23,999 bases of DNA from an uncultured Planctomycetales bacterium (GCA_937982665.1 CALJLD010000009.1:1-23999), one strand, 5' to 3'. Shown: positions 8,850 to 16,465, numbered from the stretch's first letter. Translations and numbers: made by a program. Notes: a model not told the origin generated them from the sequence alone.

Positions 8850-9536
8850 TCACATCGTCTTCCGCTGCATAAACGCCTGCACGTCCCCCTCATCCAGGGC
8901 GAACCATTCGCCTTTGATCCGTTTATCGGCAAACCGCTTGTGCCAGTAGGCTTCCACGCCGCGCGGATCATCGGTCTGAATCGTGTGAACCATCTCCAAC
9001 TCGTCAGGCATTCCTGACGTAAGCTCGCGTTCGCGACGCTGCAGGTTGATCGTCTGCCCAATCTTGTACCGCCCGTCATACCTGGCGAGATAAACATAGC
9101 CCTGCCGCTGCGGCTGATTGCCAACACAAACCTTGGCCACATCATCAAACCCAGACCGCCGCTCGCAAAAGTCCAGCACCCTGGCGATCAACTCGGCCTT
9201 CTTGCCCAACCGCAAGATCGGCCAATGGTTAGGCAGTTCCGGATCGCGCAGACAGTAGTACCGCATCTCCACGCGCGTGGGAAAATGCCCCGCCTTGCGA
9301 ATCAGCTTCGCCAGGCTTTCCAGCAGGAACTCATCGCTGATCCGCTTGCACAGCGAGTTTGGCGGAAACCCCGCCTCGACCAACGCTTCATTCCACGTGA
9401 GCCAATGCACGCCGGCCCATTGATAGGAAGAAATCCCCGTCTTCTTCGCAAACGTCCTCCGCCCCGGCGGAACGCCATCGTTCAACTCCGCCAACTGGCG
9501 AATATGCCCCAGGATCACATGTTTCTCTGTCGCCAT
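8850..9536 (-). CDS. GIY-YIG/T5orf172 (MUG113-like) protein with homing-endonuclease-associated repeats
   Basis: A 228-aa protein. The C-terminal 83 residues (146-228) match the T5orf172/MUG113 branch of the GIY-YIG nuclease superfamily: GYVYLARYDGRYKIG, then INLQRRERE, then GVEAYWHKRF and KGEWFALDEGDV. The N-terminal part looks like a helical DNA-binding repeat of the homing-endonuclease-associated type (PPGRRTFAKKTGI...WLTWNEALVEAGF), followed by a second, looser unit (GHFPTRVEMRYY...ARVLDFCERR). Start at 9536 is favoured by GGAGG ten bases upstream; a longer frame to 9587 adds an unlikely N-terminus. Such proteins are often stand-alone accessory genes; cleavage activity is unproven. Surrounded by palindromic repeats on its 5' side. 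Confidence 0.75.
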   Translation of the reverse strand: MATEKHVILGHIRQLAELNDGVPPGRRTFAKKTGISSYQWAGVHWLTWNEALVEAGFPPNSLCKRISDEFLLESLAKLIRKAGHFPTRVEMRYYCLRDPELPNHWPILRLGKKAELIARVLDFCERRSGFDDVAKVCVGNQPQRQGYVYLARYDGRYKIGQTINLQRRERELTSGMPDELEMVHTIQTDDPRGVEAYWHKRFADKRIKGEWFALDEGDVQAFMQRKTM

Positions 9537-9716
9537 TTGCCCCGAACCTCCGGTTAGAGTTAACTCACCAGGGCAACATCGCAACAAACCTGCGCACCGG
9601 CCAACACGGAAATCGACTTATTCCGAAATTTTTGAGCCCAGCCGAAAATACGACAGAAAACACACGGCAAAAGGCGAAAAAAATGCCCAAACCGCGCTAA
9701 GTATTTTTGAGACCAG

Positions 9717-9780
9717 CGTGGCATGGTCACATCTGGGTGGCATGGTCACATCGCGCAGCAGGGTGACCATGAAATACGCG
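9717..9780 (+). repeat. GGTGGCATGGTCAC-family palindromic repeat, copy 1
   Basis: An outer tag GGGTGGCATGGTCACATC (9735-9752) pairs with GGTGACCATG (9762-9771) around GCGCAGCA, giving an imperfect hairpin. A partial tandem copy, GTGGCATGGTCACATCT, lies just before it at 9718-9734. The 3' flank AAATACGCG is shared with copy 2 at 10649. This lies in the 327-base gap 9537-9863, where two TTTTTGAGMCCAGC boxes (9629-9642, 9704-9717) and A-rich runs are the only other structure seen. Confidence 0.75.
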
Positions 9781-9863
9781 TTGGTCTTGGCAGTAAACTC
9801 CAAAGGTCTGCTACGTAGAAGGTCTCTTTCCATCCCCATATGAGCCGCACGCATGCCGATGTG

Positions 9864-10511
9864 CTAACCGCCAACGTCAACCTGCACCAACGTCTCCTCG
9901 CCGTTACGCAGCACCGTGAATTCGATCGACTCAGACTCGGTCAGAACCGCCTTAAGTGCATCACTGTCGAGTTCTTCCACAGGCTGGCCGTTCAATTTCA
10001 CAATCTCATCATTCAGCAAGAGTCCAGCCTGCGCTCCCAAGCCTTGCTCCCAGATATCGTTGACAATCAGCTTCCCGCCCTTGATTCCGAACGAAGCGCC
10101 CATCGGCGATTGACGCAGTTTCTCTTGCGCCTCCTCCGCTTGCTTTGTCTCATCCAGCGGCAAAAGTTCAATCGAGCTCGCGACAAATCGACCGTCCTTG
10201 ATTTCGCCCTCGATCTTGGCTTTGCGGATGCACAAGCACATGCCATCCGAAGCGTGCGCGTCTCCAAAATCGTCGATGGATGCCCCGTCGACATAGTAAC
10301 AATCTCCATCAATCCGCACTGCCAGATCGCAGCCACTCCCTTCCATTCCAAATTGGCATTCGCCGCAAGCGACCTCAGCATCATGGCGTACCAAACTCAC
10401 CGGCTGCCCCTCAACTGCTCCACTGGCAGGCTGTTGTTCCAGCGAGTCTGATTCCTGACAGCCAGCAAGGAAGGTCAGAACCGCGGCGAAGGCCAGAATC
10501 TGCTTTGTCAT
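9864..10511 (-). CDS. DUF6370-like PDZ-domain lipoprotein
   Basis: A 215-aa predicted lipoprotein: MTKQILAFAAVLTFLAGC is a signal peptide with lipobox LAGC (Cys18). Residues about 44-115 (CGECQFGMEGSGCDLAV...YYVDGASIDDFGDAHA...MCLCIRKAKIEGEIKDGRF) match the cysteine-rich pattern of DUF6370 proteins, possibly a metal-binding or redox module. The C-terminal part (ASFGIKGGKLIVNDI...GLGAQAGLLLNDEIVKLNG...VEELDSDALKAVL) is a PDZ-like domain. The fusion suggests a periplasmic or membrane-surface protein that tethers a partner. The start is supported by GAGG six bases upstream of ATG 10511. No operon partner is evident: the next minus gene begins 328 bases downstream. Confidence 0.8.
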   Translation of the reverse strand: MTKQILAFAAVLTFLAGCQESDSLEQQPASGAVEGQPVSLVRHDAEVACGECQFGMEGSGCDLAVRIDGDCYYVDGASIDDFGDAHASDGMCLCIRKAKIEGEIKDGRFVASSIELLPLDETKQAEEAQEKLRQSPMGASFGIKGGKLIVNDIWEQGLGAQAGLLLNDEIVKLNGQPVEELDSDALKAVLTESESIEFTVLRNGEETLVQVDVGG

Positions 10512-10648
10512 GGAATACCTCTACGAATGGGGGTTCAATCACGGCGCGAACGAGAGCTTCGCTCAAGACGGACAGTGTCTTTCACAGAGTAACTGTCGCC
10601 AAGGGAATCTTTCAAAATTTGGTGAGATTGCCAAAGATCAATCCGTGC

Positions 10649-10708
10649 GTGGCATGGTCACATCACAAGCAACGCAGTGACGCGCAGGGTGACCATGAAT
10701 ACGCGCTG
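10649..10708 (+). repeat. GGTGGCATGGTCAC-family palindromic repeat, copy 2
   Basis: GTGGCATGGTCACATC (10649-10664) and GGGTGACCATG (10687-10697) flank a longer centre than in copy 1, and the 3' flank AATACGCGCTGG resembles that of copy 1. It lies in the 559-base gene-free stretch 10512-11070, which otherwise holds copy 3, a CCTCGGC/GCCGAGG hairpin and a single REP-like palindrome. Confidence 0.7.
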
Positions 10709-10768
10709 GGGTAAGATCAGCCCTTCATTATCGCACAGGCGCGAAGTCACCAATCCCATAGAGCGTGG

Positions 10769-10791
10769 CCTCGGCTAACCTCACGCCGAGG
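10769..10791. repeat. Short hairpin CCTCGGC/GCCGAGG
   Basis: Inverted repeat of 7 bp with a 9-nt centre (TAACCTCAC) between two GGTGGCATGGTCAC-type repeats. It is probably another small palindromic intergenic repeat; a terminator is less likely because no T-tract adjoins it. Confidence 0.4.
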
Positions 10792-10823
10792 ATCGGAGTA
10801 CCGCACGTGGCGGAGACACCACT

Positions 10824-10860
10824 CATGGTCACCCTGCTGCGCGATGTGACCATGCCACCC
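10824..10860 (-). repeat. GGTGGCATGGTCAC-family palindromic repeat, copy 3 (inverted)
   Basis: Read on the minus strand, this 37-base element is identical to the core of copy 1 at 9735-9771, beginning GGGTGGCATGGTCACATC and ending GGTGACCATG. Copies 1 and 3 therefore lie in opposite orientation about 1.05 kb apart around the PDZ lipoprotein gene. Confidence 0.8.
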
Positions 10861-10987
10861 TAGTGCGAATTCCAGACGATCGAGTGATCCCTGCACTCTC
10901 TGTCCACTCTCCCCCGTTTGCCTGAGCCCGTTTGGCCGGTAGACTCTGCGTGATGTTTGTTCGTTGCAACGTTTGGCAACGCGGATT

Positions 10988-11010
10988 CACTGGCGGAGCC
11001 AGTGGCACCC
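10988..11010. repeat. Single REP-like palindrome upstream of fhcA
   Basis: CACTGGCGGAGCCAGTG is a 7-bp stem with a 3-base loop followed by GCACCC, 60 bases before the fhcA start. It is preceded by GCGGATT, the same bases that precede the right arm of the REPIN at 22271, so it appears to be a solo member of the same repeat superfamily. Confidence 0.6.
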
Positions 11011-11070
11011 TTGGCTTGCTTGTGGCGTGATGTGTTGCTCGTGATTTTGACTGTTGGTTCTTAACTTCTC

Positions 11071-12729
11071 ATGCCTGAACTTTTGATCTCCGGCGGCACG
11101 GTTTATGACCCGGCCAATGGTGTTGATGGCGAAGTCCGTGACCTGTGGATTGATGGCGGCAAGATTGTGCAGGCGCCGTCTGATCCGGCGGTCAAAGCCA
11201 ATCGCACGCTGGATGCGTCCGGCTATGTGGTCATGCCTGGTGGGATCGATATGCATTGCCATATCGCAGGGCCGAAGGTCAACACCGCGCGGAAGATGCG
11301 GCCGGAGGAAAAGCGCAAGGCGGAGCCGGTTCGCCGTACGGCCATCACGCATTCCGGCACCATGGGCAGCGTGCCCAGCACTTTCGCCACCGGTTACAAG
11401 TACGCCGGCCTGGGCTATACGACGGCTTTTGACGCGGCCGTGCCGCCGCTCTCCGCAAGACACGCGCATGAGGAGTTTGAGGACACGCCCTGCATCGATA
11501 AAGGGTTTTATGTTCTCGTCGGCAACAACCATTACATCATGCAGGCGTTGCACGACAACGAACAGCAAAAGCTGACGAACTTTCTCGCCTGGCTGATTGG
11601 CGCGGCCAAAGGTTATGCGGCCAAGATTGTGAACCCCGGCGGCGTGGAAGTCTGGAAGTCGCACGCGTCCGGCAACGTGCATTCCCTGGATGAGAAGGTG
11701 GATCACTTTGACGTGACGCCGCGGCAGATCATTCAAGGCATTTCGGCCGCGGCCGATGAGTTGGGCACGCCGCACCCGGTGCACATTCATTGCAACAACT
11801 TGGGCATGCCAGGCAACTGGACCACAACGCTTGAGACCATGCGAACGCTGGAAGGCCGCCGCGGCCATCTGACGCACATTCAGTTTCACAGCTATGCCGG
11901 AGGCGATGCCGACGAAGAGACGTTTGGCTCGCAAGTGGCTCCGCTGGCCGATTATGTGAACAACAACTCGAACGTGACTGTGGATGTTGGGCAAGTGCTC
12001 TTTGGCGAGACCACGAGCATGACCGGCGACGGGCCGTTGGGTTATTACCTTTCCAAGGTCTATAAATCGAAGTGGTTCAGTGCGGACACGGAGTTGGAAG
12101 CCGGCTGTGGGATTGCGCCGATCACGTACAAGAACAAGAGCCTTGTGCATGCCTTTCAATGGGCGATTGGCCTGGAGTGGTTCTTGCTGGTGGACGATCC
12201 CTGGCGCGTGGCGATGAGCACGGATCATCCCAACGGCGGATCATTCCTGGCGTATCCTCAGATCATTCGCTTGTTGATGGATCGCAGTTTTCGCGAAGCG
12301 GCGCTGCAGAGCGTTCATCCGCAGGTTCGCGAGCGGAGCGTGCTGGCGGATCTCAAGCGCGAGTATTCGCTGAATGAGATTTGTATTATCACGCGAGCAG
12401 GGCCTGCCAGGATGCTGGGTCTGACGCACAAAGGACACTTGGGGCCGGGGGCTGACGCGGACATCACCATTTATCTGCCGGATGATGACAAGCAGAAGAT
12501 GTTTGAATTGCCGCGATATCTGATTAAGTCCGGGCGGGTTTTGGTGGACAACGGCGAGATCCTGGAGGACTTCTATGGCAGAACGCTGCACATCTCGCCA
12601 GGCTACGATTCCGCGATTGAAACGGACATTTCCGCCTGGTTTGAGAAGTATTATTCGATCCGCTTTCGCAACTATCCCGTAGGAAAGGAATATCTGCACG
12701 ATTCCGTGGTCATCCCTTGTGGGAGCTGA
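11071..12729 (+). CDS. fhcA: Formylmethanofuran dehydrogenase subunit A / formyltransferase-hydrolase complex subunit A
   Basis: Amidohydrolase-fold subunit that, in methylotrophic bacteria, belongs to the Fhc complex which releases formate from formyl groups carried on the H4MPT pathway. The protein is 552 aa, normal for the family. It carries VVMPGGIDMHCHIAGPKVN with the metal-binding HxH (His62, His64), RKMRPEEKRKAEPVRR, SGTMGSVPSTFATGY, a long GNNHYIMQ...AAKGYAAKIVNPGG stretch with a Lys that could bridge metals, and PVHIHCNNLG near residue 238. The start gives the canonical MPELLISGGTVYDPANG N-terminus. There is no good Shine-Dalgarno. The other subunits (B, C, D) are not in the window, so the gene is solitary here. 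H4MPT genes scattered around the genome are known in planctomycetes. Confidence 0.93.
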   Translation: MPELLISGGTVYDPANGVDGEVRDLWIDGGKIVQAPSDPAVKANRTLDASGYVVMPGGIDMHCHIAGPKVNTARKMRPEEKRKAEPVRRTAITHSGTMGSVPSTFATGYKYAGLGYTTAFDAAVPPLSARHAHEEFEDTPCIDKGFYVLVGNNHYIMQALHDNEQQKLTNFLAWLIGAAKGYAAKIVNPGGVEVWKSHASGNVHSLDEKVDHFDVTPRQIIQGISAAADELGTPHPVHIHCNNLGMPGNWTTTLETMRTLEGRRGHLTHIQFHSYAGGDADEETFGSQVAPLADYVNNNSNVTVDVGQVLFGETTSMTGDGPLGYYLSKVYKSKWFSADTELEAGCGIAPITYKNKSLVHAFQWAIGLEWFLLVDDPWRVAMSTDHPNGGSFLAYPQIIRLLMDRSFREAALQSVHPQVRERSVLADLKREYSLNEICIITRAGPARMLGLTHKGHLGPGADADITIYLPDDDKQKMFELPRYLIKSGRVLVDNGEILEDFYGRTLHISPGYDSAIETDISAWFEKYYSIRFRNYPVGKEYLHDSVVIPCGS

Positions 12730-13147
12730 GGAAGTTGGGAACAGGTGAGATGGCCAACTTTTGCCTAAGTTCTTTGCTGGGGTGAGATTGCACCCGCTTG
12801 ACTTGCCCAGTTGGCAATGTCAGGATAAATCTCGCGTGTGCCCCCGCAGCAGAGGGGGCTGGGGTAACGAGGGGCTGGGCTTTGGGATGGAACTCTTGGC
12901 TGGGTATTGGGGGCATGGCATTCGAGGCTGGGTATTTGAGGCTGAGTGATTGAGGCTTGGTCTTCGAGGCCGGAGTTTTCGAAGCTGGGCCAAGCATGAA
13001 GCTGAGCGTGGTGTTGAGTTTGTGCGAAGAGCGCGAGAGTATCGACAATCGCGTTGAACTCAGCACGTTTAGAATTCAACCTTAGGAATCCAATGGTGCG
13101 GCGGCGAACGGCCGTCCCTTTCTTGCAATTAGTTTTGAGGTGGGTCC
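12730..13147. other. Gene-free stretch with degenerate tandem repeats
   Basis: Short frames here are compositional and have no recognisable protein. Around 12918-12990 there are about five degenerate copies of a 13-16-base unit of the form TTCGAGGCTGGGTAT / TTGAGGCTGAGTGA / TTCGAGGCCGGAGTT. A small CCCCC/GGGGG hairpin sits at 12841-12858. The 3' end holds the ribosome binding site GAGGTGGG of the next gene. Confidence 0.5.
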
Positions 13148-14020
13148 ATGCAGAAGCGAAGTGAATCTCAGGGGCGGCGCGGAGTATCCGCAGTGCGGAT
13201 CGTAATGATTGTGATCCTGCTTGCCGTGGTTGGCGCAGGCGTGTTTGAGGTTGTGCAGTGGAATCGTCGCAACAGTGCCGAAGCCGCGCTGGAGAAATTC
13301 AACCTCAACCCCAAGCGCGATCCGAACGATCCCAAGAAGATCATTGAAGTTCCGGAAGGCGAGCCGGCGACACGCTCGAAGATTCACGAAGAGGTCTTTG
13401 GCGGCGCGAAGCCGACCGAGACTTCCGAGGAAGGCCGGCTGATGCTCAAGGAATCGTGGGCGTTCCCCGGCGTCTTCACGAACTATGTTGTGGACGTCAA
13501 CTACAACCTGGTGACACAGAATGTTGTCGACCCGACGACAGACGAAGGCAAAGGTCAAGAATACGAATACAACTTCAACAATTCCGAAACCCGCAATGTC
13601 TCGCACTTTGCGTCCGGACCGCTGATCGCCAACAAGGTTTTCTCTGGCGTGCCTGATTACTCGCCGCGTCAAGCCGTCGGTGATGGTGGTGGCGGGGGCG
13701 GAGGAGGTGGTGGACAAGGTGGAGATGGAAACCGCGGAGGCGGCGGGCGAGGTTCGCGGATGCGGGCAAACGATGATGGTGGTGATGGAAACTCGGACGA
13801 TGGAAATTCCGGCGACGGAAACTCGGACGATGGCCAAGGTGGCGATGATGAGCCGCCGATCACCGCCCCGCCAACTGGTGATGGCAAGTCCGGTGATGGA
13901 AACTCGGGCGATTCCGGATCAGGTGATGCTGGCTCGGGAAGTTCGGGCTCCGGCTCCGGAAGCGGTGGATCGGGCGATGGTGGAAACTCCGACGCTGGAA
14001 CTTCCGGCGGTGGTCAATAA
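13148..14020 (+). CDS. Membrane-anchored protein with Gly/Asp/Ser-rich C-terminal repeats
   Basis: I do not recognise the family. The 290-aa protein starts with a basic segment (QKRSESQGRRG) and one membrane helix (about residues 16-37, VRIVMIVILLAVVGAGVFEV), giving a type II or N-anchored topology. Residues about 38-175 form an ordered-looking, charged extracytoplasmic region (KRDPNDPKKIIEVPEGE, WAFPGVFTNYVVDVNYNLVTQ). Residues about 178-290 are low complexity: a poly-Gly run, then DDGNSGDGNSDDG-type repeats, then GSGSSGSGSG. The start has a strong Shine-Dalgarno (GAGGTGGG, four bases before ATG). The acidic, flexible tail could be a spacer or a calcium-binding or cell-wall-spanning segment. 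The tail DNA is repetitive and may vary in length between strains. Confidence 0.8.
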   Translation: MQKRSESQGRRGVSAVRIVMIVILLAVVGAGVFEVVQWNRRNSAEAALEKFNLNPKRDPNDPKKIIEVPEGEPATRSKIHEEVFGGAKPTETSEEGRLMLKESWAFPGVFTNYVVDVNYNLVTQNVVDPTTDEGKGQEYEYNFNNSETRNVSHFASGPLIANKVFSGVPDYSPRQAVGDGGGGGGGGGGQGGDGNRGGGGRGSRMRANDDGGDGNSDDGNSGDGNSDDGQGGDDEPPITAPPTGDGKSGDGNSGDSGSGDAGSGSSGSGSGSGGSGDGGNSDAGTSGGGQ

Positions 14021-14171
14021 CCGCTGAGACAATTCTCGCACGCAAGACATCGCGAGCGAACCTACCTCAATATTTGCGCTGCGACCGCGTCGAAGTCTGG
14101 CGTGGTCGCTGTTTTTTTGCGCCCGGCGTAATCCAAAGAAACAACAGCGCAAATACGCATCCGCGCCGCCA

Positions 14172-14395
14172 CCGCGCATTCCAACAACCTTTCGCGCCAT
14201 CAGCAGCACCATGCGCGCACCGCGCACTCGGACAAGCGCCGCTCCCGCGCACACCCAACAAGCGCCGCGGCCGCGCACTCCAACAACCTTTCGCGCCATC
14301 AGCAGCACCATGCGCGCACCGCGCACTCCAACAAACGCCGCCACAGCACACTCCAACAAGCGCCGCCTCCGCGCACACCTACAACCAACCCTACG
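14172..14395. repeat. Minisatellite with 25-bp units in a 99-bp higher-order period
   Basis: Units beginning CCGCGCACTCCAACAA or close variants start at about 14172, 14220, 14245, 14271, 14319, 14344 and 14369. Spacing is 48, 25, 26, 48, 25, 25, so the array has a 99-bp period (49+25+25). The longer unit includes TTTCGCGCCATCAGCAGCAC, repeated exactly. It fills most of the 399-base gap 14021-14419. Frames through it are long on both strands only because the repeats lack stops; no protein is claimed. Confidence 0.85.
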
Positions 14396-14419
14396 CGCCA
14401 TCTCAACAAACAACACCCA

Positions 14420-15154
14420 CTACTGCCCCGCATGCTCCGCAATAATCTTCAACGCGGCGGCGGCCATGCGTCGGCCGAACTCTTTGTAGCCTTCGCCGGA
14501 GTAGTGCAGGTCGTTGGAGATGTCCTTGCCGTTGCGGTTCTGGCCGTCGTTGAGGTCATCCGTATCCACCCAGGCGAAGCGAGAATTTGACTCGCCAAGT
14601 TTCACCTGAATATCGCGGATCATCGTCCAGTGGGGATACCGCGCGTTGTCCATGTCAAAGTCGCTGAGCCGGCCAATCACAAAGCCCACATCGTCACGGC
14701 CCAAGTCCTTGCTCAGCTGCTCATGCAAGCCCAGCAGGCTTTGCTCATAAACGGTGCCCCACTTCCCGCGAGCATCGCGTTCGCCCTGCATCCAGAAGAA
14801 GGTGACGGTGGCAAACTCCTTGCCTTGCGTGGCCGGCTTCACTTTCGCCATCAGCCGATCATAAAGGTCGCCAGTCTTCTCCGGCGCTTCGCCCTCCGGC
14901 GATTTCCACTCGCGGTACCATCGCTGAATCGGCTGTCCGCCCTGGGCGTCTTGAATGACCAGCACATTCTCTTTTCCCAAAGCTTCCTCCACCGCCGGCG
15001 TGAACGCCTCGGCCGGCCGATGCCCAGCCATGTTGGACTGCCCGGAAAGAATGAACAGGTGCATTCCCTCTGGATAGGAGGACTGCGCCTGCGACGTGCT
15101 AACAACCGCGAAGAATACGCCGACGAACGAAAGTGCAATCGTTTTGGACCGCAT
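14420..15154 (-). CDS. Secreted SGNH-type esterase (CE6 / sialate O-acetylesterase-like)
   Basis: Predicted exported carbohydrate O-acyl esterase, 244 aa. A signal peptide (MRSKTIALSFVGVFFAVVSTSQAQ, cleaved near AQA/AQ-S) precedes a compact SGNH domain: FILSGQSNMAGHR with the nucleophile Ser in GQSN, a central FFWMQGERDA in place of the usual WxQGESD block, and a C-terminal SNDLHYSGEGYKEFGRRM with the D-x-H pair. The substrate is likely an acetylated polysaccharide such as xylan or a sialate, but this is family inference. ATG 15154 was chosen for the signal peptide and AAGAAGG eight bases upstream; an in-frame start at 15265 would overlap nothing useful and precede the signal peptide. The previous minus gene ends 68 bases upstream, so a short operon is possible. 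Confidence 0.85.
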   Translation of the reverse strand: MRSKTIALSFVGVFFAVVSTSQAQSSYPEGMHLFILSGQSNMAGHRPAEAFTPAVEEALGKENVLVIQDAQGGQPIQRWYREWKSPEGEAPEKTGDLYDRLMAKVKPATQGKEFATVTFFWMQGERDARGKWGTVYEQSLLGLHEQLSKDLGRDDVGFVIGRLSDFDMDNARYPHWTMIRDIQVKLGESNSRFAWVDTDDLNDGQNRNGKDISNDLHYSGEGYKEFGRRMAAAALKIIAEHAGQ

Positions 15155-15222
15155 AGGAATAGCCTTCTTTCTGAGTTTCATTCGACCTGTTGCACAAAGC
15201 AAGCAGGGTTGCAATACCGCAA

Positions 15223-15642
15223 TCAAATGATGCCGTAGCCAATTTCTTCCTGCATCGTTGACCAACAGGCTTCCGGGTCACGAAACAGATTCTCGTCGAT
15301 CTCCAACATTTTCTCTCCGAAGATTCGAGCTCGCTCCGGGTCTGGAATGTCGTCAGGGATATCCCAGCCATTCACGAAATCAAACGCGGCAAGCAACTGA
15401 GGAAAGGAAGAGTTAATGAAGGACAAACCGCGACCCGAGTCAAGGAAAAAGATGTGTCCAGAATCTGCATCAACGACAATCGGAATGTCCACGTCGTTTC
15501 GACCGATCTCGTAGACAGTCTTGCCACCGGCCGTGAGGGCGTTCAAGTTGAAATCGAATCTGTACTCGACCCCAAAACATTCGAGCGTGATGATGTCTCC
15601 ATCGACTTGCAGAATGCGTAAGAGTTCTCTTCGTTTCAACAT
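15223..15642 (-). CDS. SUKH (SMI1/KNR4)-like protein
   Basis: A 139-aa soluble protein. The central part GHIFFLDSGRGLSFINSSFPQLLAAFDFVNGW resembles the SUKH-4/SMI1 fold in the FINSS...FL.A segment seen in bacterial immunity proteins. Remaining parts (FGVEYRFDFNLNALTAGG; C-terminal ENLFRDPEACWSTMQEEIGYG) are consistent with such a domain but not diagnostic. The start is uncertain: ATG 15642 (MLKRRELLRIL) is the simplest choice, ATG 15675 and a GTG at 15729 are in frame, and none has an ideal Shine-Dalgarno. No cognate toxin is visible nearby. Function in toxin immunity is inference from the superfamily only. Confidence 0.6.
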   Translation of the reverse strand: MLKRRELLRILQVDGDIITLECFGVEYRFDFNLNALTAGGKTVYEIGRNDVDIPIVVDADSGHIFFLDSGRGLSFINSSFPQLLAAFDFVNGWDIPDDIPDPERARIFGEKMLEIDENLFRDPEACWSTMQEEIGYGII

Positions 15643-15694
15643 TGCACAATGAACAATTCTCTGCCCGGAACGCATTGGAGGCTGCGGGAACTTT

Positions 15695-15883
15695 CCTTGG
15701 TTGCTTATGCCCTCCTTAGAATTCTCCACAGCGCTGAACGTGTTTCACACGAAGCGGCATCAAGATACAACGCATGACGGCGGCTTTCATTTGGGGGAGT
15801 TGATGTTGGGGTGTTGTAGGCTCAGTCCTTGGATCCAGTTTGATCCTTCCAGCATTGCACATCGAAAAGTGTCACGCTGCAAG
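15695..15883. repeat. 190-bp upstream-region repeat, copy 1
   Basis: About 190 bases beginning CCTTGGTTGCT and ending GTCACGCTGCAAG, closely similar (small substitutions and indels only) to 16466-16655. Shared landmarks in order are GAACGTGTTTCACACGAAGC, GGCATCAAGATACAACGCAT, GGCGGCTTTCATTTGG, GTTGATGTTGGG and CCAGCATTGCACATC. It lies directly upstream of the SUKH-like gene on the minus strand. Confidence 0.9.
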
Positions 15884-15937
15884 GACGATTAGGTGGCTTC
15901 CTTCTGGGACGTGATGTAGAAGGAGCGACGGGCGAGT

Positions 15938-16459
15938 TTACAAGTCCATGTCCAACACATTTGTTCGGGTTCCGCATCTCAGACAGCGACCTGCGAAGAT
16001 GATGTTGCAGAAATAGTCTTGAACTGCCAATTCGGGTTCATCTTCCCATAGATCGTCGCAAGCATCCCAGTAGTCGAATTGCACAACGACTTGGAATTCG
16101 TTGTGATTGCATTCCGGGCACTTGAACTCTTTCGGTGGTCCTTTGCCATGTAGCTTCGCAGACGAATCCATCTCTCCGTGATAGCCGTGCAGATCGCTGT
16201 CGAAGACGAGATTCTCCGTGCCATCTGGCCAAAGCAGGATCAATGGCGAAATGAAGTCAGGGTCATTTCTGCAATCAGGATTGTAGTCGACGAGTGGATA
16301 GCCAAGAATCTTCGCGAAATCATTCGCCACACCCTTCTGTGAAAGGGCGAATGCAACTACGGTGCAATCCCTTCGATCAATTGGCACTGCCAAAGTTGCG
16401 ATCACTTCTGCTATGCAACGTGGAGGGTGCTTCAGGATGTGGGCGTGGAGGTCATTCAT
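15938..16459 (-). CDS. Hypothetical protein with C-terminal zinc ribbon
   Basis: A 173-aa protein of unknown function. The N-terminal half (HILKHPPRCIAEVIATLAVP...VVAFALSQKGVANDFAKILGYPLVDYN) has no motif I can name. The C-terminal half holds two Cys pairs, FKCPECNH and RCLRCGTR, separated by about 45 acidic residues (DYWDACDDLWEDEPEL), a plausible split zinc ribbon. ATG 16459 is supported by AAGGGA seven bases upstream; the frame opens slightly further to 16501. Its promoter region is a near copy of the one upstream of the SUKH-like gene. It could be an immunity-type or regulatory protein; no support for either. Confidence 0.65.
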   Translation of the reverse strand: MNDLHAHILKHPPRCIAEVIATLAVPIDRRDCTVVAFALSQKGVANDFAKILGYPLVDYNPDCRNDPDFISPLILLWPDGTENLVFDSDLHGYHGEMDSSAKLHGKGPPKEFKCPECNHNEFQVVVQFDYWDACDDLWEDEPELAVQDYFCNIIFAGRCLRCGTRTNVLDMDL

Positions 16460-16465
16460 GAGTTC

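Noticed and set aside
10987..12228. Minus-strand open frame of 413 codons opposite fhcA
   Set aside because: fhcA matches its family over its full length on the + strand; the antisense translation is His/Arg-rich without motif.
12841..12858. CCCCC/GGGGG hairpin as an fhcA terminator
   Set aside because: Only a 5-bp stem, 110 bases after the stop and no T-tract.
14172..14395. Possible CRISPR array
   Set aside because: Repeated units are nearly contiguous and the intervening bases are themselves related, so there are no unique spacers.
14067..14416. Open frames on both strands across the minisatellite
   Set aside because: They arise from stop-free tandem repeats; peptide content is just the translated unit.
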